In this document: one piece after another, positions 1 through 5,157 of the stretch | How the letters are laid out: every line of letters begins with the position of its first letter | Position numbering within the stretch: the first letter of the stretch is position 1 | Source: Robiginitomaculum sp. | GTDB lineage: Bacteria; Pseudomonadota; Alphaproteobacteria; Caulobacterales; Maricaulaceae | NCBI GenBank assembly: GCA_021647375.1 | Contig: JAKIUV010000123.1 | Span: forward strand, 1-5,157 | Direction: 5' to 3' | DNA: 5,157 nucleotides | The notes under the pieces: generated by a model | Seen by the model: only the letters and a program-made list of their open reading frames with translations | The model's database searches: none | What the model was told of the DNA's origin: nothing | Program-made: the position numbers and the translations under genes

Positions 1-1216
1 CTATGAGTTCTTCTAGGCGGCGGATGTATTTTATGGCTTGGGCTGGGAGGTCGGCTGTGGTGCGGGCGCCTACTGTGGTGTCGCTCCAGCCTTCCATGGT
101 CTCGTAGACCGGTTCTACGGCGGCTTGGTCGGCGGCGCTGGCCGGGAAGCGGCGCAGGCGTTTATCGCCTAATTTGTAGCCAATACAGATTTTAATCTCT
201 GGCATGCCGTCCAGCACATCAATCTTGGTTAGGGCTATACCGTCTATACCACCAATGGTGACGGCTTGGCGCACCATAACCGCATCAAACCAACCACAAC
301 GGCGCGGACGGCCTGTGACCGTACCAAATTCATGCCCGCGTTCGCCGAGACCTTGACCAACTTCGTCGAATAATTCTGTCGGGAACGGCCCCTCACCAAC
401 GCGGGTAGTGTAAGCTTTGGTAATGCCGAGCACATAGGACAGCGCCTTTGGCCCCATACCAGAACCGCCCGCAGCCTGTCCGGCAATGGTGTTGGACGAG
501 GTGACGAACGGGTAAGTGCCGTGGTCAATATCGAGCATAGCCCCTTGGGCGCCTTCAAATAATATGCGTTTGTCAGCGCGGGATGCTTTATCCAGTTCGT
601 GCCAGACCGGCCCCATGAACGGCAGTATTTTTGGTGCGATTTCAAGAAGTTGCCCGGTTAATTCGTTTGCGTCCATAGGTTCATGACCAAGACCTTTGCG
701 CAGGGCATTATGGTGGTGCAGGAGATTGGCCACACGGGCGGCCAAACCATCCGGATCAGCCAAATCACAAACGCGGATAGCCCGCCTTGCAACCTTGTCT
801 TCATAGGCCGGGCCAATACCGCGCTTGGTGGTGCCAATTTTAATGCCGTCGGCACGGTTTTCACGGATTGCATCAAGTTCGCCGTGGACGGGCAGGATTA
901 AGGTCGCCGTTTCGGAGATCATCAGATTGTCTGGGCTAATCTTGACGCCCTGCTCGCGGACACGCGCCATTTCGTCGATCAGCGCCCACGGGTCAACCAC
1001 GACGCCGTTGCCAACAACGGACAGTTTTCCGCCGCGCACCACGCCAGATGGCAGAAGGGATAATTTGTAAACTTTGCCGTCAATCACCAATGTATGGCCA
1101 GCATTATGACCACCTTGGAAACGCGCGATTACGTCAGCCCGGCTCGATAGCCAATCGACTATTTTTCCTTTGCCCTCATCACCCCATTGGGACCCAACTA
1201 CAACTACATTTGCCAC
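1..1216 (-). CDS. purA: Adenylosuccinate synthase PurA, C-terminus cut by window edge
   Basis: This enzyme joins IMP and aspartate using GTP to give adenylosuccinate, the first committed step to AMP, in the cytoplasm. I translated the minus strand directly. The N-terminus reads MANVVVVGSQWGDEGKGK, the GTP/IMP-binding signature, with catalytic Asp13 and, in GGHNAGHT, catalytic His41, matching E. coli numbering. Further family blocks are GTTKRGIGPAYEDK (residues 128-141), FEGAQGAMLDIDHGTYP, and TGRPRRCGWFD. The frame is open for 405 codons and runs off the left edge after RRLEELI. The family usually continues for about 25 more residues, so the truncation is due to the window, not a mutation. 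The TAG on the minus strand at 3-1 is out of frame. The start is a GTG at 1216-1214, because no ATG fits and an in-frame stop lies at 1234-1232. It sits 40 bases downstream of the PagL-like gene and is probably cotranscribed with it. Confidence 0.97.
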   Translation of the reverse strand, partial: MANVVVVGSQWGDEGKGKIVDWLSSRADVIARFQGGHNAGHTLVIDGKVYKLSLLPSGVVRGGKLSVVGNGVVVDPWALIDEMARVREQGVKISPDNLMISETATLILPVHGELDAIRENRADGIKIGTTKRGIGPAYEDKVARRAIRVCDLADPDGLAARVANLLHHHNALRKGLGHEPMDANELTGQLLEIAPKILPFMGPVWHELDKASRADKRILFEGAQGAMLDIDHGTYPFVTSSNTIAGQAAGGSGMGPKALSYVLGITKAYTTRVGEGPFPTELFDEVGQGLGERGHEFGTVTGRPRRCGWFDAVMVRQAVTIGGIDGIALTKIDVLDGMPEIKICIGYKLGDKRLRRFPASAADQAAVEPVYETMEGWSDTTVGARTTADLPAQAIKYIRRLEELI

Positions 1217-1223
1217 ACAAATA

Positions 1224-1229
1224 TCCTTT
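1224..1229 (-). promoter_or_regulatory. Ribosome binding site that fixes the GTG start of purA
   Basis: The minus strand reads AAAGGA here, 7 bases before GTG at 1216-1214. An in-frame stop at 1234-1232 rules out any earlier start, and the conserved MANVVVVG terminus begins exactly at this GTG. This supports a non-ATG start for purA. Confidence 0.7.
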
Positions 1230-1256
1230 GTTTATGTTTTGCTTTTAGAAGCTAAT

Positions 1257-1862
1257 TTAAAATCTTTTAGCGACACGAAAGCCGACATTGTTACTGCCTT
1301 CGTTTTCCGGCCCGCCCAATATTTGACCATGACTTAGATGCTCAAACGTAATTTCACCAGCCCAAGTTTCGTTAATCCTATACCCTAGGGCAAATTGGGT
1401 GCGGAACAATATCCGCGCACCAAATTCTATCTCGGTGAATTTACGGCGGCGAAACTCTGCTACTTCGCTCACATTTGCACCGCTCAATGGGTCAGGCGTG
1501 CGCACTGCGCCGTCGTGAACCACCAAACCAAAACCTAAATCAGCATAATATTTATTTTTAAAATCATAGCGCCAGAGCAAGCCCGCACCGCCGTGAGATG
1601 TCTTGCCGCCTAAATTATAAGACCCGCCAACATAGGGCATGGGGTTCCAGGCCCAAGAAAGCCATTCCGGGCTATCCCAAGCATACTCCGCAGTGACAGA
1701 TATACTTTGCTCTTTGCCGTGCCGTCCGCCGAAAACCAAGTCTTCGAAAAACTGGGCGTCATGCACCATGACACCCAGACGCATTTCGTCTGCCTGCGCA
1801 GATGACACAGATATAGCCGACATGCCGCAAATCAATGCAGCAGATAATAATAATTTTCTCAT
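1257..1862 (-). CDS. PagL-like outer-membrane lipid A deacylase / acyloxyacyl hydrolase family protein
   Basis: The 201-residue protein starts with a clear Sec signal peptide: MRKLL, a hydrophobic core, then VSSAQA with likely cleavage after Ala24. The mature part has alternating polar and hydrophobic, aromatic-rich segments (YVGGSYNLGG, YYADLGFGLVV, FGARILFRTQFALGYRI) and ends in Arg-Phe, the usual C-terminal signal for outer-membrane barrel assembly. The segment EITFEHLSHG then NEGSNNVGFRVAKRF (170-201) matches the PagL signature, with His175 and Ser177 as the catalytic pair. PagL removes the 3-O acyl chain of lipid A in the outer membrane. The third catalytic residue is doubtful: the position matching the PagL glutamate appears to be Asn191, with Glu186 or Glu188 nearby, and the usual Ser-Asn is Ser-His. 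Family membership is well supported by pattern; deacylase activity is not assured. It lies between serA and purA with a weak GGGG ribosome binding site at 1871-1868. Confidence 0.82.
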   Translation of the reverse strand: MRKLLLSAALICGMSAISVSSAQADEMRLGVMVHDAQFFEDLVFGGRHGKEQSISVTAEYAWDSPEWLSWAWNPMPYVGGSYNLGGKTSHGGAGLLWRYDFKNKYYADLGFGLVVHDGAVRTPDPLSGANVSEVAEFRRRKFTEIEFGARILFRTQFALGYRINETWAGEITFEHLSHGQILGGPENEGSNNVGFRVAKRF

Positions 1863-1911
1863 ACAAACCCCGCTTAATGTTCTGGTCTTCCTAACACATG
1901 ATTCTGGGTTT

Positions 1912-1941
1912 GCTATACCTAAAAATTTAGCGCTTTTGCAA
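1912..1941 (-). promoter_or_regulatory. Possible internal promoter for the PagL-like gene
   Basis: The minus strand has TTGCAA (1941-1936), an 18-base spacer and TATAGC (1917-1912), each a 4 of 6 match to the sigma-70 boxes. The -35 box lies inside the end of serA. Transcription would start near 1905, about 43 bases before the ATG at 1862. The -10 hexamer is identical to the one proposed for serC. The match could be chance in an AT-rich junction. Confidence 0.25.
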
Positions 1942-3493
1942 ATTTTACCTGGCCAATACCGCGCACTTCTTGCTCGATTTCTGCATTGACGGGTTCATCG
2001 ACAGACACCAGACAGATTGCCCGCCCGCCCTGTTCATCACGCCCAAGGAAAAATGTCGCGATATTCACACCCGATTCGCCGAGCAATCCGCCCAGCGCCC
2101 CGATAAAGCCAGGCTTATCTTCATTACGCACATAGAGCATATTGCCCGTGAAGCCCGCGTCCATTTTAACACCAAACAGATTTTGCAAGCGCGGCTCACC
2201 GCCGTACAATGTGCCTGAAACTTCGAGAGTTTTGTCCTTAAGATGGATGATGAGCTTGACTAAATTATCATGGTTTTCGGCGTCGTCGCGCGTGGATTCC
2301 TTAACATCAATGCCCCGGTCGGCGGCAATAGCAGGCGCAGAGACCATATTAACTTCGCTCATCATCGGCGACAACAGGCCAGCGAGCGCGGCGGCGGTCA
2401 TGGGCTTGGTGTTTAACTTGGCCACGTCGCCCATATAGCAAAACTCGACAGCTTCGATCGGATCTTCGAGAAGTTGCCCTGTCATTGCACCGAGCTTCTC
2501 AGCCAAGTCTACGAACGGTTTGAGGCGCGGGGCTTCTTCGGCGCTTATGGACGGCATGTTCAGGGCATTGGTGACGGCACCCGAGAGGAGATAATCCGCC
2601 ATTTGTTCGGCCACTTGCACGGCCACATTTTCCTGGGCTTCCAAGGTTGATGCACCCAAATGCGGGGTAGCAATAAAGTTTGGCGTGCCAAATAATGGGT
2701 TGTCTTTGGCTGGTTCAACTTCAAACACATCCAGTGCGGCGGCGCGGATATGACCGCTATCCAAAAACTCTTTCAACGCGACCTCATCTACCAAAGCGCC
2801 GCGCGCCGCATTCACCAATATCAAGCCGGGCTTGGTGGTGGCGAGCGCTTCGCGCGAAACGATACCGCGTGTGCCGTCCGTAAGCGGCGTGTGCAAAGTG
2901 ATGGCGTCGGCGCGCTTGAACAATGCGCCTAGCTCGACTTTCTCAACCCCCAAATCTACGGCGCGTTCTGGCGTCAGATAGGGGTCAAAGGCTATAACTT
3001 TCATCTTGAGCGCCAAGGCGCGTTCAGCCACCAAGGCACCGATATTACCGCAGCCGATGATGCCGAGGGTTTTGTTATATAGCTCGATACCTTTGAAATC
3101 TGCCTTTGGCCACTCGCCCGCTTGGGTGCGGTTAGAGGCCGCCGGAATTTGCCTTGCACACGATAGTAGCAAAGCAATGGCGTGTTCAGCCGTCGTAATA
3201 GCATTACCAAACGGCGTGTTCATGACAACGACACCCCGCGCCGTGGCGGCTTTTTTGTCGATATTATCCGTGCCGATACCGGCGCGGCCAATGACCTTTA
3301 GATTGGTTGCGGCGGCGATAATATCTGCGTCAGGGCGGGTTGATGACCGCACTGCCAGCCCGTCATATTCCGGAATGATTTTTATAAGTTCGTCTTTGGA
3401 CAGTCCGGTGATGACATCAACATCAACACCTCTATTTTTAAATATACGTCTAGCTTCATCTGACATTTTGTCAGCAATAAGGACTCGTACCAT
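1919..3493 (-). CDS. serA: D-3-phosphoglycerate dehydrogenase SerA (long, ACT-domain form)
   Basis: SerA oxidises 3-phosphoglycerate to 3-phosphohydroxypyruvate with NAD+, the first step of serine synthesis. The protein is 524 residues, the length of the long (Mycobacterium-type) form. Residues 1-95 and about 280-310 form the substrate domain, with RSSTRPDADII near 49-60 and GRAGIGTDNID at 69-79. The NAD domain (about 96-280) carries GCGNIG (147-152) with Asp170 closing the fold. The catalytic residues are Arg231 in NAARG, Glu260 in FEVEP and His278 in TPHLG. Residues about 315-445 form the intervening regulatory domain of long SerA proteins. The ACT domain (about 452-524) has YVRNEDKPGFIGALG and the conserved FFLGR, which suggests serine feedback control. 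The frame extends upstream to 3556, but the ATG at 3493 has a good ribosome binding site and matches the family start. It is 34 bases after serC and is certainly in the same operon direction. Confidence 0.98.
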   Translation of the reverse strand: MVRVLIADKMSDEARRIFKNRGVDVDVITGLSKDELIKIIPEYDGLAVRSSTRPDADIIAAATNLKVIGRAGIGTDNIDKKAATARGVVVMNTPFGNAITTAEHAIALLLSCARQIPAASNRTQAGEWPKADFKGIELYNKTLGIIGCGNIGALVAERALALKMKVIAFDPYLTPERAVDLGVEKVELGALFKRADAITLHTPLTDGTRGIVSREALATTKPGLILVNAARGALVDEVALKEFLDSGHIRAAALDVFEVEPAKDNPLFGTPNFIATPHLGASTLEAQENVAVQVAEQMADYLLSGAVTNALNMPSISAEEAPRLKPFVDLAEKLGAMTGQLLEDPIEAVEFCYMGDVAKLNTKPMTAAALAGLLSPMMSEVNMVSAPAIAADRGIDVKESTRDDAENHDNLVKLIIHLKDKTLEVSGTLYGGEPRLQNLFGVKMDAGFTGNMLYVRNEDKPGFIGALGGLLGESGVNIATFFLGRDEQGGRAICLVSVDEPVNAEIEQEVRGIGQVKFAKALNF

Positions 3494-3499
3494 GGGAGT

Positions 3500-3505
3500 C
3501 TCCTT
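3500..3505 (-). promoter_or_regulatory. Ribosome binding site that fixes the serA start
   Basis: The minus strand reads AAGGAG followed by 6 bases and ATG at 3493-3491. This decides against the 21-residue N-terminal extension that would begin at 3556 and overlap the end of serC by 29 bases. Confidence 0.85.
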
Positions 3506-3527
3506 TAATAAAAAGTGTGTGTTTTGT

Positions 3528-4694
3528 TTAGAAAGTGGCCGCAGCTTGGGTCTCAAAGCCCCATTCCAGCCACGGGATCAGGTCTTGAATATCCTGCTTG
3601 TTGATCAAGCCAGATGCCCAAACCCGAAAGCCCGGAGGCGCGGTGCGGTAGGAACCAAAATCATAGGCCACATCTTCAGCGCTGATCATTTTGACGATAC
3701 CCGATGCAAAGGCCGACTGATCTGCGGGCGAGAGAGCCTGAAAACGCGGATCAACAATTTTCATACATACACCGGTGTTAGAGCGTTGCTCCGGCACGGC
3801 GCACAAATTTTCAATCCAAGGCGTTTTGTCCATCCAGTCTTGCAACAGCGCAAAATTAGCATCGGCACGGTCATGCATCCATTGCAAACCACCCTGCTCT
3901 TTTACCCATTTCAAACTTTCAATATGGTCTTCTGCACACATCAAAGACGGCGTGTTGAGGGTCGAACCTTCAAACAAAGCTTCGTTCAATTTGCCGTTTT
4001 TGGTCATACGGAAAATCTTCGGCATCGGCCAAGGCGGGGTGTAACTTTCCAGGCGCTCAACGGCGCGGGGCGATAGAATGAGCATGCCGTGGCCAGCTTC
4101 ACCGCCCATGTTTTTCTGCCACGAATACGTCACTACATCCAATTTATCCCAAGGCAGTTCTTGGGCAAATGCGGCGGAGGTGGCATCGCAAATAGTGATA
4201 CCTTCGCGGTCGGCGGAAATGAAATCACCGTTGGGGACGCGTGCGCCGCCCGTGGTGCCGTTCCATGTAAACACCAAATCCCGGTCGCCCGTATATTGGG
4301 ACAAGTCTGGCAGTTCGCCGTAATCAGCCTTTAAGATTCGCAAATCCTTGAGGGGTAATTGGCTTTCGGCGTCGGTAATCCAAGCATAGCCAAAGTTTTC
4401 CCAAGCCGCCACGTCTACACCGCGCGGCCCAAGCATGGACCACATAGCCATTTCAACCGCACCCGTATCAGACGCAGGCACGATTGCTATTCTATGGCTG
4501 TCCGGCACTTGCAAAACTTCGCGGGAAAGATCGATAACTTCCTTGAGAACCTGCTTACCCAAAGGGCTACGGTGAGAACGGCCAAGCGCCGCAGTTTTAA
4601 GAAAGTCCGGTGTCCAGCCGGGGCGTTTACGTGAAGGACCAGGCGAAAATCGCCCATCAACGGGACGAACCGTTGGCATTTGTAGTTTAGTCAT
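3528..4694 (-). CDS. serC: Phosphoserine aminotransferase SerC (alphaproteobacterial/Methanosarcina type)
   Basis: SerC is a PLP enzyme that moves the amino group of glutamate to 3-phosphohydroxypyruvate, giving 3-phosphoserine, the second step of serine synthesis. In many bacteria it also serves the PLP pathway. The protein has 388 residues. The N-terminal FSPGP (16-20) is the substrate-binding start of the family. VPASDTGAVEMAMW (72-85) lies at the PLP-phosphate site, ICDATSAAF (168-176) gives the PLP-binding Asp170, and TYSWQKNMGG (189-198) gives the Schiff-base Lys194. GSTLNTPS (243-250) is the conserved loop contacting cofactor and substrate. Sequence style, including SWQKNMGGEAGHG and a long C-terminus with GSYRTAPPGFRVW, fits the group separate from E. 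coli SerC. The start at 4694 is chosen over an in-frame ATG at 4754 because of its ribosome binding site and because the upstream 60 bases form a structured leader. It is the first gene of the operon. Confidence 0.97.
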   Translation of the reverse strand: MTKLQMPTVRPVDGRFSPGPSRKRPGWTPDFLKTAALGRSHRSPLGKQVLKEVIDLSREVLQVPDSHRIAIVPASDTGAVEMAMWSMLGPRGVDVAAWENFGYAWITDAESQLPLKDLRILKADYGELPDLSQYTGDRDLVFTWNGTTGGARVPNGDFISADREGITICDATSAAFAQELPWDKLDVVTYSWQKNMGGEAGHGMLILSPRAVERLESYTPPWPMPKIFRMTKNGKLNEALFEGSTLNTPSLMCAEDHIESLKWVKEQGGLQWMHDRADANFALLQDWMDKTPWIENLCAVPEQRSNTGVCMKIVDPRFQALSPADQSAFASGIVKMISAEDVAYDFGSYRTAPPGFRVWASGLINKQDIQDLIPWLEWGFETQAAATF

Positions 4695-4700
4695 GTATGT

Positions 4701-4705
4701 CTCCG
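4701..4705 (-). promoter_or_regulatory. Ribosome binding site that fixes the serC start
   Basis: The minus strand reads CGGAG, then ACATAC, then ATG at 4694-4692. It adjoins CCACA (4710-4706), which can pair with the loop of the leader hairpin, so access to this site may depend on leader folding. Confidence 0.8.
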
Positions 4706-4754
4706 TGTGGCAGTTTTTGTAACCACATAAAACTGTACCTTGGTGGGAAGGCAC
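4701..4754 (-). ncRNA. serC leader RNA (serC motif-like cis-regulatory structure)
   Basis: Two adjacent hairpins are visible in the minus-strand transcript. Hairpin 1 pairs GUGCCUU (4754-4748) with AAGGUAC (4741-4735), with loop CCCACC and one G-U pair. Hairpin 2 pairs CAGUUUU (4735-4729) with AAAACUG (4717-4711), with an 11-base loop holding UGUGG (4727-4723). The stems share base 4735, so they abut and could stack. UGUGG can instead pair with CCACA at 4710-4706, just before the serC ribosome binding site, and its GUGG part can also pair with CCAC in loop 1. A conserved serC motif in 5' leaders of alphaproteobacterial serC-serA operons is established, with unknown ligand. Location, size and two-hairpin layout agree, but I identify it from memory of the family, not from an alignment. 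Confidence 0.7.
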
Positions 4755-4763
4755 GACCCGAAA

Positions 4764-4794
4764 GCTATATGAGAGATTCGCTGCGGGGGGTCAA
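4764..4794 (-). promoter_or_regulatory. serC: Probable promoter of the serC-serA operon
   Basis: The minus strand has TTGACC (4794-4789), a 19-base spacer and TATAGC (4769-4764). The -35 box matches consensus at 5 of 6 positions and the -10 at 4 of 6; the spacer is slightly long. The predicted start near 4757 falls just before the first leader hairpin, so the structured RNA would form the very 5' end of the message. Confidence 0.55.
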
Positions 4795-4851
4795 GTGGGC
4801 TTGTGTCACGTATTTTTGATGGAATCAGAAATCTCCACTACTATTTTTTAA

Positions 4852-4880
4852 TTGACTTCAACCTTACGCCCTGTTATTTT
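4852..4880 (+). promoter_or_regulatory. Strong plus-strand promoter, divergent from serC
   Basis: TTGACT (4852-4857) and TATTTT (4875-4880) are separated by exactly 17 bases, and TGT directly before the -10 box makes it an extended type. Transcription would start near 4887, 23 bases before the start codon at 4910. The region is AT-rich, which raises the chance of accidental matches, but spacing and the following ribosome binding site fit a real gene start. Confidence 0.55.
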
Positions 4881-4909
4881 TTTATAAAATTACAGGATGA
4901 GGGAGAAAA

Positions 4910-4993
4910 ATGCCAGTCATAAATTTTATTTCAAACAAACTTGATAACAATCGAAAGTATATTTGGTTATTCATGCTATACTCGGAATCCTGA
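4910..4993 (+). pseudogene. Possible 5' remnant of a gene interrupted by an IS630-like element
   Basis: An ATG at 4910 follows AGGGAG (4900-4905) with a 4-base gap and lies downstream of a near-consensus promoter. The frame reads MPVINFISNKLDNNRKYIWL, then FMLYSES and a stop at 4991-4993, 27 codons in all. I do not recognise the protein. The beginning is well formed but the end comes just where IS630-associated signals start: two TA dinucleotides (4977-4980), which are the target of that family, and an inverted repeat. I infer that only the first 22 or so codons are original and the last few come from the insertion. Alternatives are a genuine 27-residue peptide, a leader peptide, or chance. 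Confidence 0.35.
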
Positions 4994-4999
4994 ATAACC
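4965..4999. repeat. Perfect 9-bp inverted repeat around the transposase -10 box
   Basis: GGTTATTCA (4965-4973) is the exact reverse complement of TGAATAACC (4991-4999), with 17 bases between. The spacer holds TATACT. The arms lie about two helical turns apart (26 bp centre to centre), which suits a dimeric repressor, and they could also be part of the element's end or a weak RNA hairpin. Confidence 0.6.
4974..4982 (+). promoter_or_regulatory. Extended -10 element, probable transposase promoter
   Basis: TGCTATACT contains a TGn extension and TATACT (4977-4982), 5 of 6 to consensus. No good -35 box lies 16-18 bases upstream, which is common for extended -10 promoters. It would start transcription near 4989, about 57 bases before the transposase ATG. 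It lies wholly between the arms of the inverted repeat. Confidence 0.4.
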
Positions 5000-5034
5000 C
5001 AGTTTTTGCTTGCTCTTTTATTAAAAGTTAATTC

Positions 5035-5039
5035 TAAGG
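5035..5039 (+). promoter_or_regulatory. Ribosome binding site of the transposase
   Basis: TAAGG lies 6 bases before ATG at 5046 and supports that codon as the start of the partial transposase. Confidence 0.5.
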
Positions 5040-5045
5040 CTTTTT

Positions 5046-5157
5046 ATGCATGGGTTTTTTAAATTATCTTCTGAACAACGGCGTGAACTTACAGCCATTT
5101 TGCGCCGCCATAAAGAGGATGGTTTGATAGTACGCCGCGGCAATGGGCTTTTGCTTT
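5046..5157 (+). CDS. IS630-family transposase, N-terminal 37 residues only
   Basis: The open frame begins MHGFFKLSSEQRRELTAILR and continues RHKEDGLIVRRGNGLLL to the right edge. A leading 'LSxEQRxEL' helix followed by 'RRHKxGLxVRRANALLLL' is the typical start of IS630-type transposases, forming the first helices of the N-terminal helix-turn-helix DNA-binding domain. The DDE catalytic domain would lie beyond the window, so whether the gene is intact cannot be judged. The RRGNG here departs from the more usual RRANA, a small oddity that may be neutral. The surrounding non-coding DNA is much richer in A and T than the serC-purA block, consistent with acquired DNA. The family call rests on remembered pattern over a short stretch. 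Confidence 0.75.
   Translation, partial: MHGFFKLSSEQRRELTAILRRHKEDGLIVRRGNGLLL

Larger units (their letters stand above)
4979..5157 (+). mobile_element. Left part of an IS630-family insertion sequence (left boundary approximate)
   Basis: The element is inferred from the transposase start at 5046. The left end is not defined, because the right terminal repeat lies outside the window and cannot be compared. I place it tentatively at the TATA at 4977-4980, since IS630/Tc1-type elements insert at and duplicate TA, and because the upstream gene start loses its frame just after this point. Between the presumed end and the transposase lie a 13-bp near-palindrome (CTTTTA-T-TAAAAG, 5015-5027) and a ribosome binding site. 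Confidence 0.4.

Noticed and set aside
1..3. TAG on the minus strand at the left edge as the purA stop
   Set aside because: It is out of frame by one base; the purA frame reads Leu-Ile at 7-2 and continues beyond the window, as expected from the usual length of the family.
244..876. Two minus-strand frames (244-645 and 658-876) in another register
   Set aside because: They lie within purA, whose conserved motifs run through the whole region in a different frame.
1251..1271. Short inverted repeat GCTAA/TTAGC at the end of the PagL-like gene as a terminator
   Set aside because: The stem is only 5 bp, AT-rich, overlaps the stop codon and lacks a following T run in the transcript, so it is not a credible intrinsic terminator.
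3006..4076. A 356-codon open frame on the plus strand across serA and serC
   Set aside because: It is antisense to two well-identified genes, crosses their boundary, has no ribosome binding site I can see, and its product is low-complexity sequence typical of a shadow frame.
4706..4735. A classical H-type pseudoknot in the serC leader
   Set aside because: The 7-bp stem CAGUUUU/AAAACUG is followed with no linker by CCACA, so forming both stems at once would be sterically strained; alternative exclusive pairings are more likely.
4695..4754. N-terminal extension of SerC starting at the in-frame ATG at 4754
   Set aside because: The 20 extra codons coincide with the two leader hairpins and there is no ribosome binding site for that ATG; the start at 4694 has a well-spaced CGGAG and matches the family.

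Overview
The window looks like chromosomal DNA of an alphaproteobacterium of moderate GC content. The evidence is a serC protein of the alphaproteobacterial/Methanosarcina type, a long-form serA, the close serC-serA pair preceded by a structured leader resembling the alphaproteobacterial serC RNA motif, and PurA residues typical of that class. This is a class-level inference; no finer placement is supported.

Layout. Four genes lie head to tail on the minus strand, read from right to left. They are serC (phosphoserine aminotransferase, 4694-3528), serA (D-3-phosphoglycerate dehydrogenase, 3493-1919), a small outer-membrane beta-barrel protein related to lipid A deacylase PagL (1862-1257), and purA (adenylosuccinate synthase, from a GTG at 1216 to the left edge, where it is cut about 25 residues before its expected end). 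Gaps are 34, 56 and 40 bases and no convincing terminator interrupts them, so one transcript is plausible. SerA and SerC carry out the first two steps of serine synthesis from 3-phosphoglycerate. PurA commits IMP to AMP. The PagL-like gene is the odd member, an envelope protein among biosynthetic enzymes.

Upstream of serC (4695-4800) there is a good candidate promoter and a leader of about 60 nt with two stacked hairpins. A GUGG in the second loop can pair either with the first loop or with CCAC next to the serC ribosome binding site, which suggests leader control of the operon.

The right end (about 4800-5157) is visibly AT-rich and points the other way. It contains a near-consensus plus-strand promoter, a strong ribosome binding site and a start codon at 4910, but the frame closes after 27 codons. 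This occurs close to where a second promoter-like element, a perfect 9-bp inverted repeat and the start of an IS630-like transposase (from 5046) appear. The simplest reading is that an IS630-family element has inserted into the beginning of a divergently transcribed gene. Only the first 37 residues of the transposase are inside the window, so the right end of the element and the rest of the broken gene lie outside it.

No CRISPR array, tRNA or rRNA was seen. The window is mostly housekeeping. The parts worth a second look are the serC leader, the PagL-like protein with an incomplete catalytic triad, and the insertion junction.
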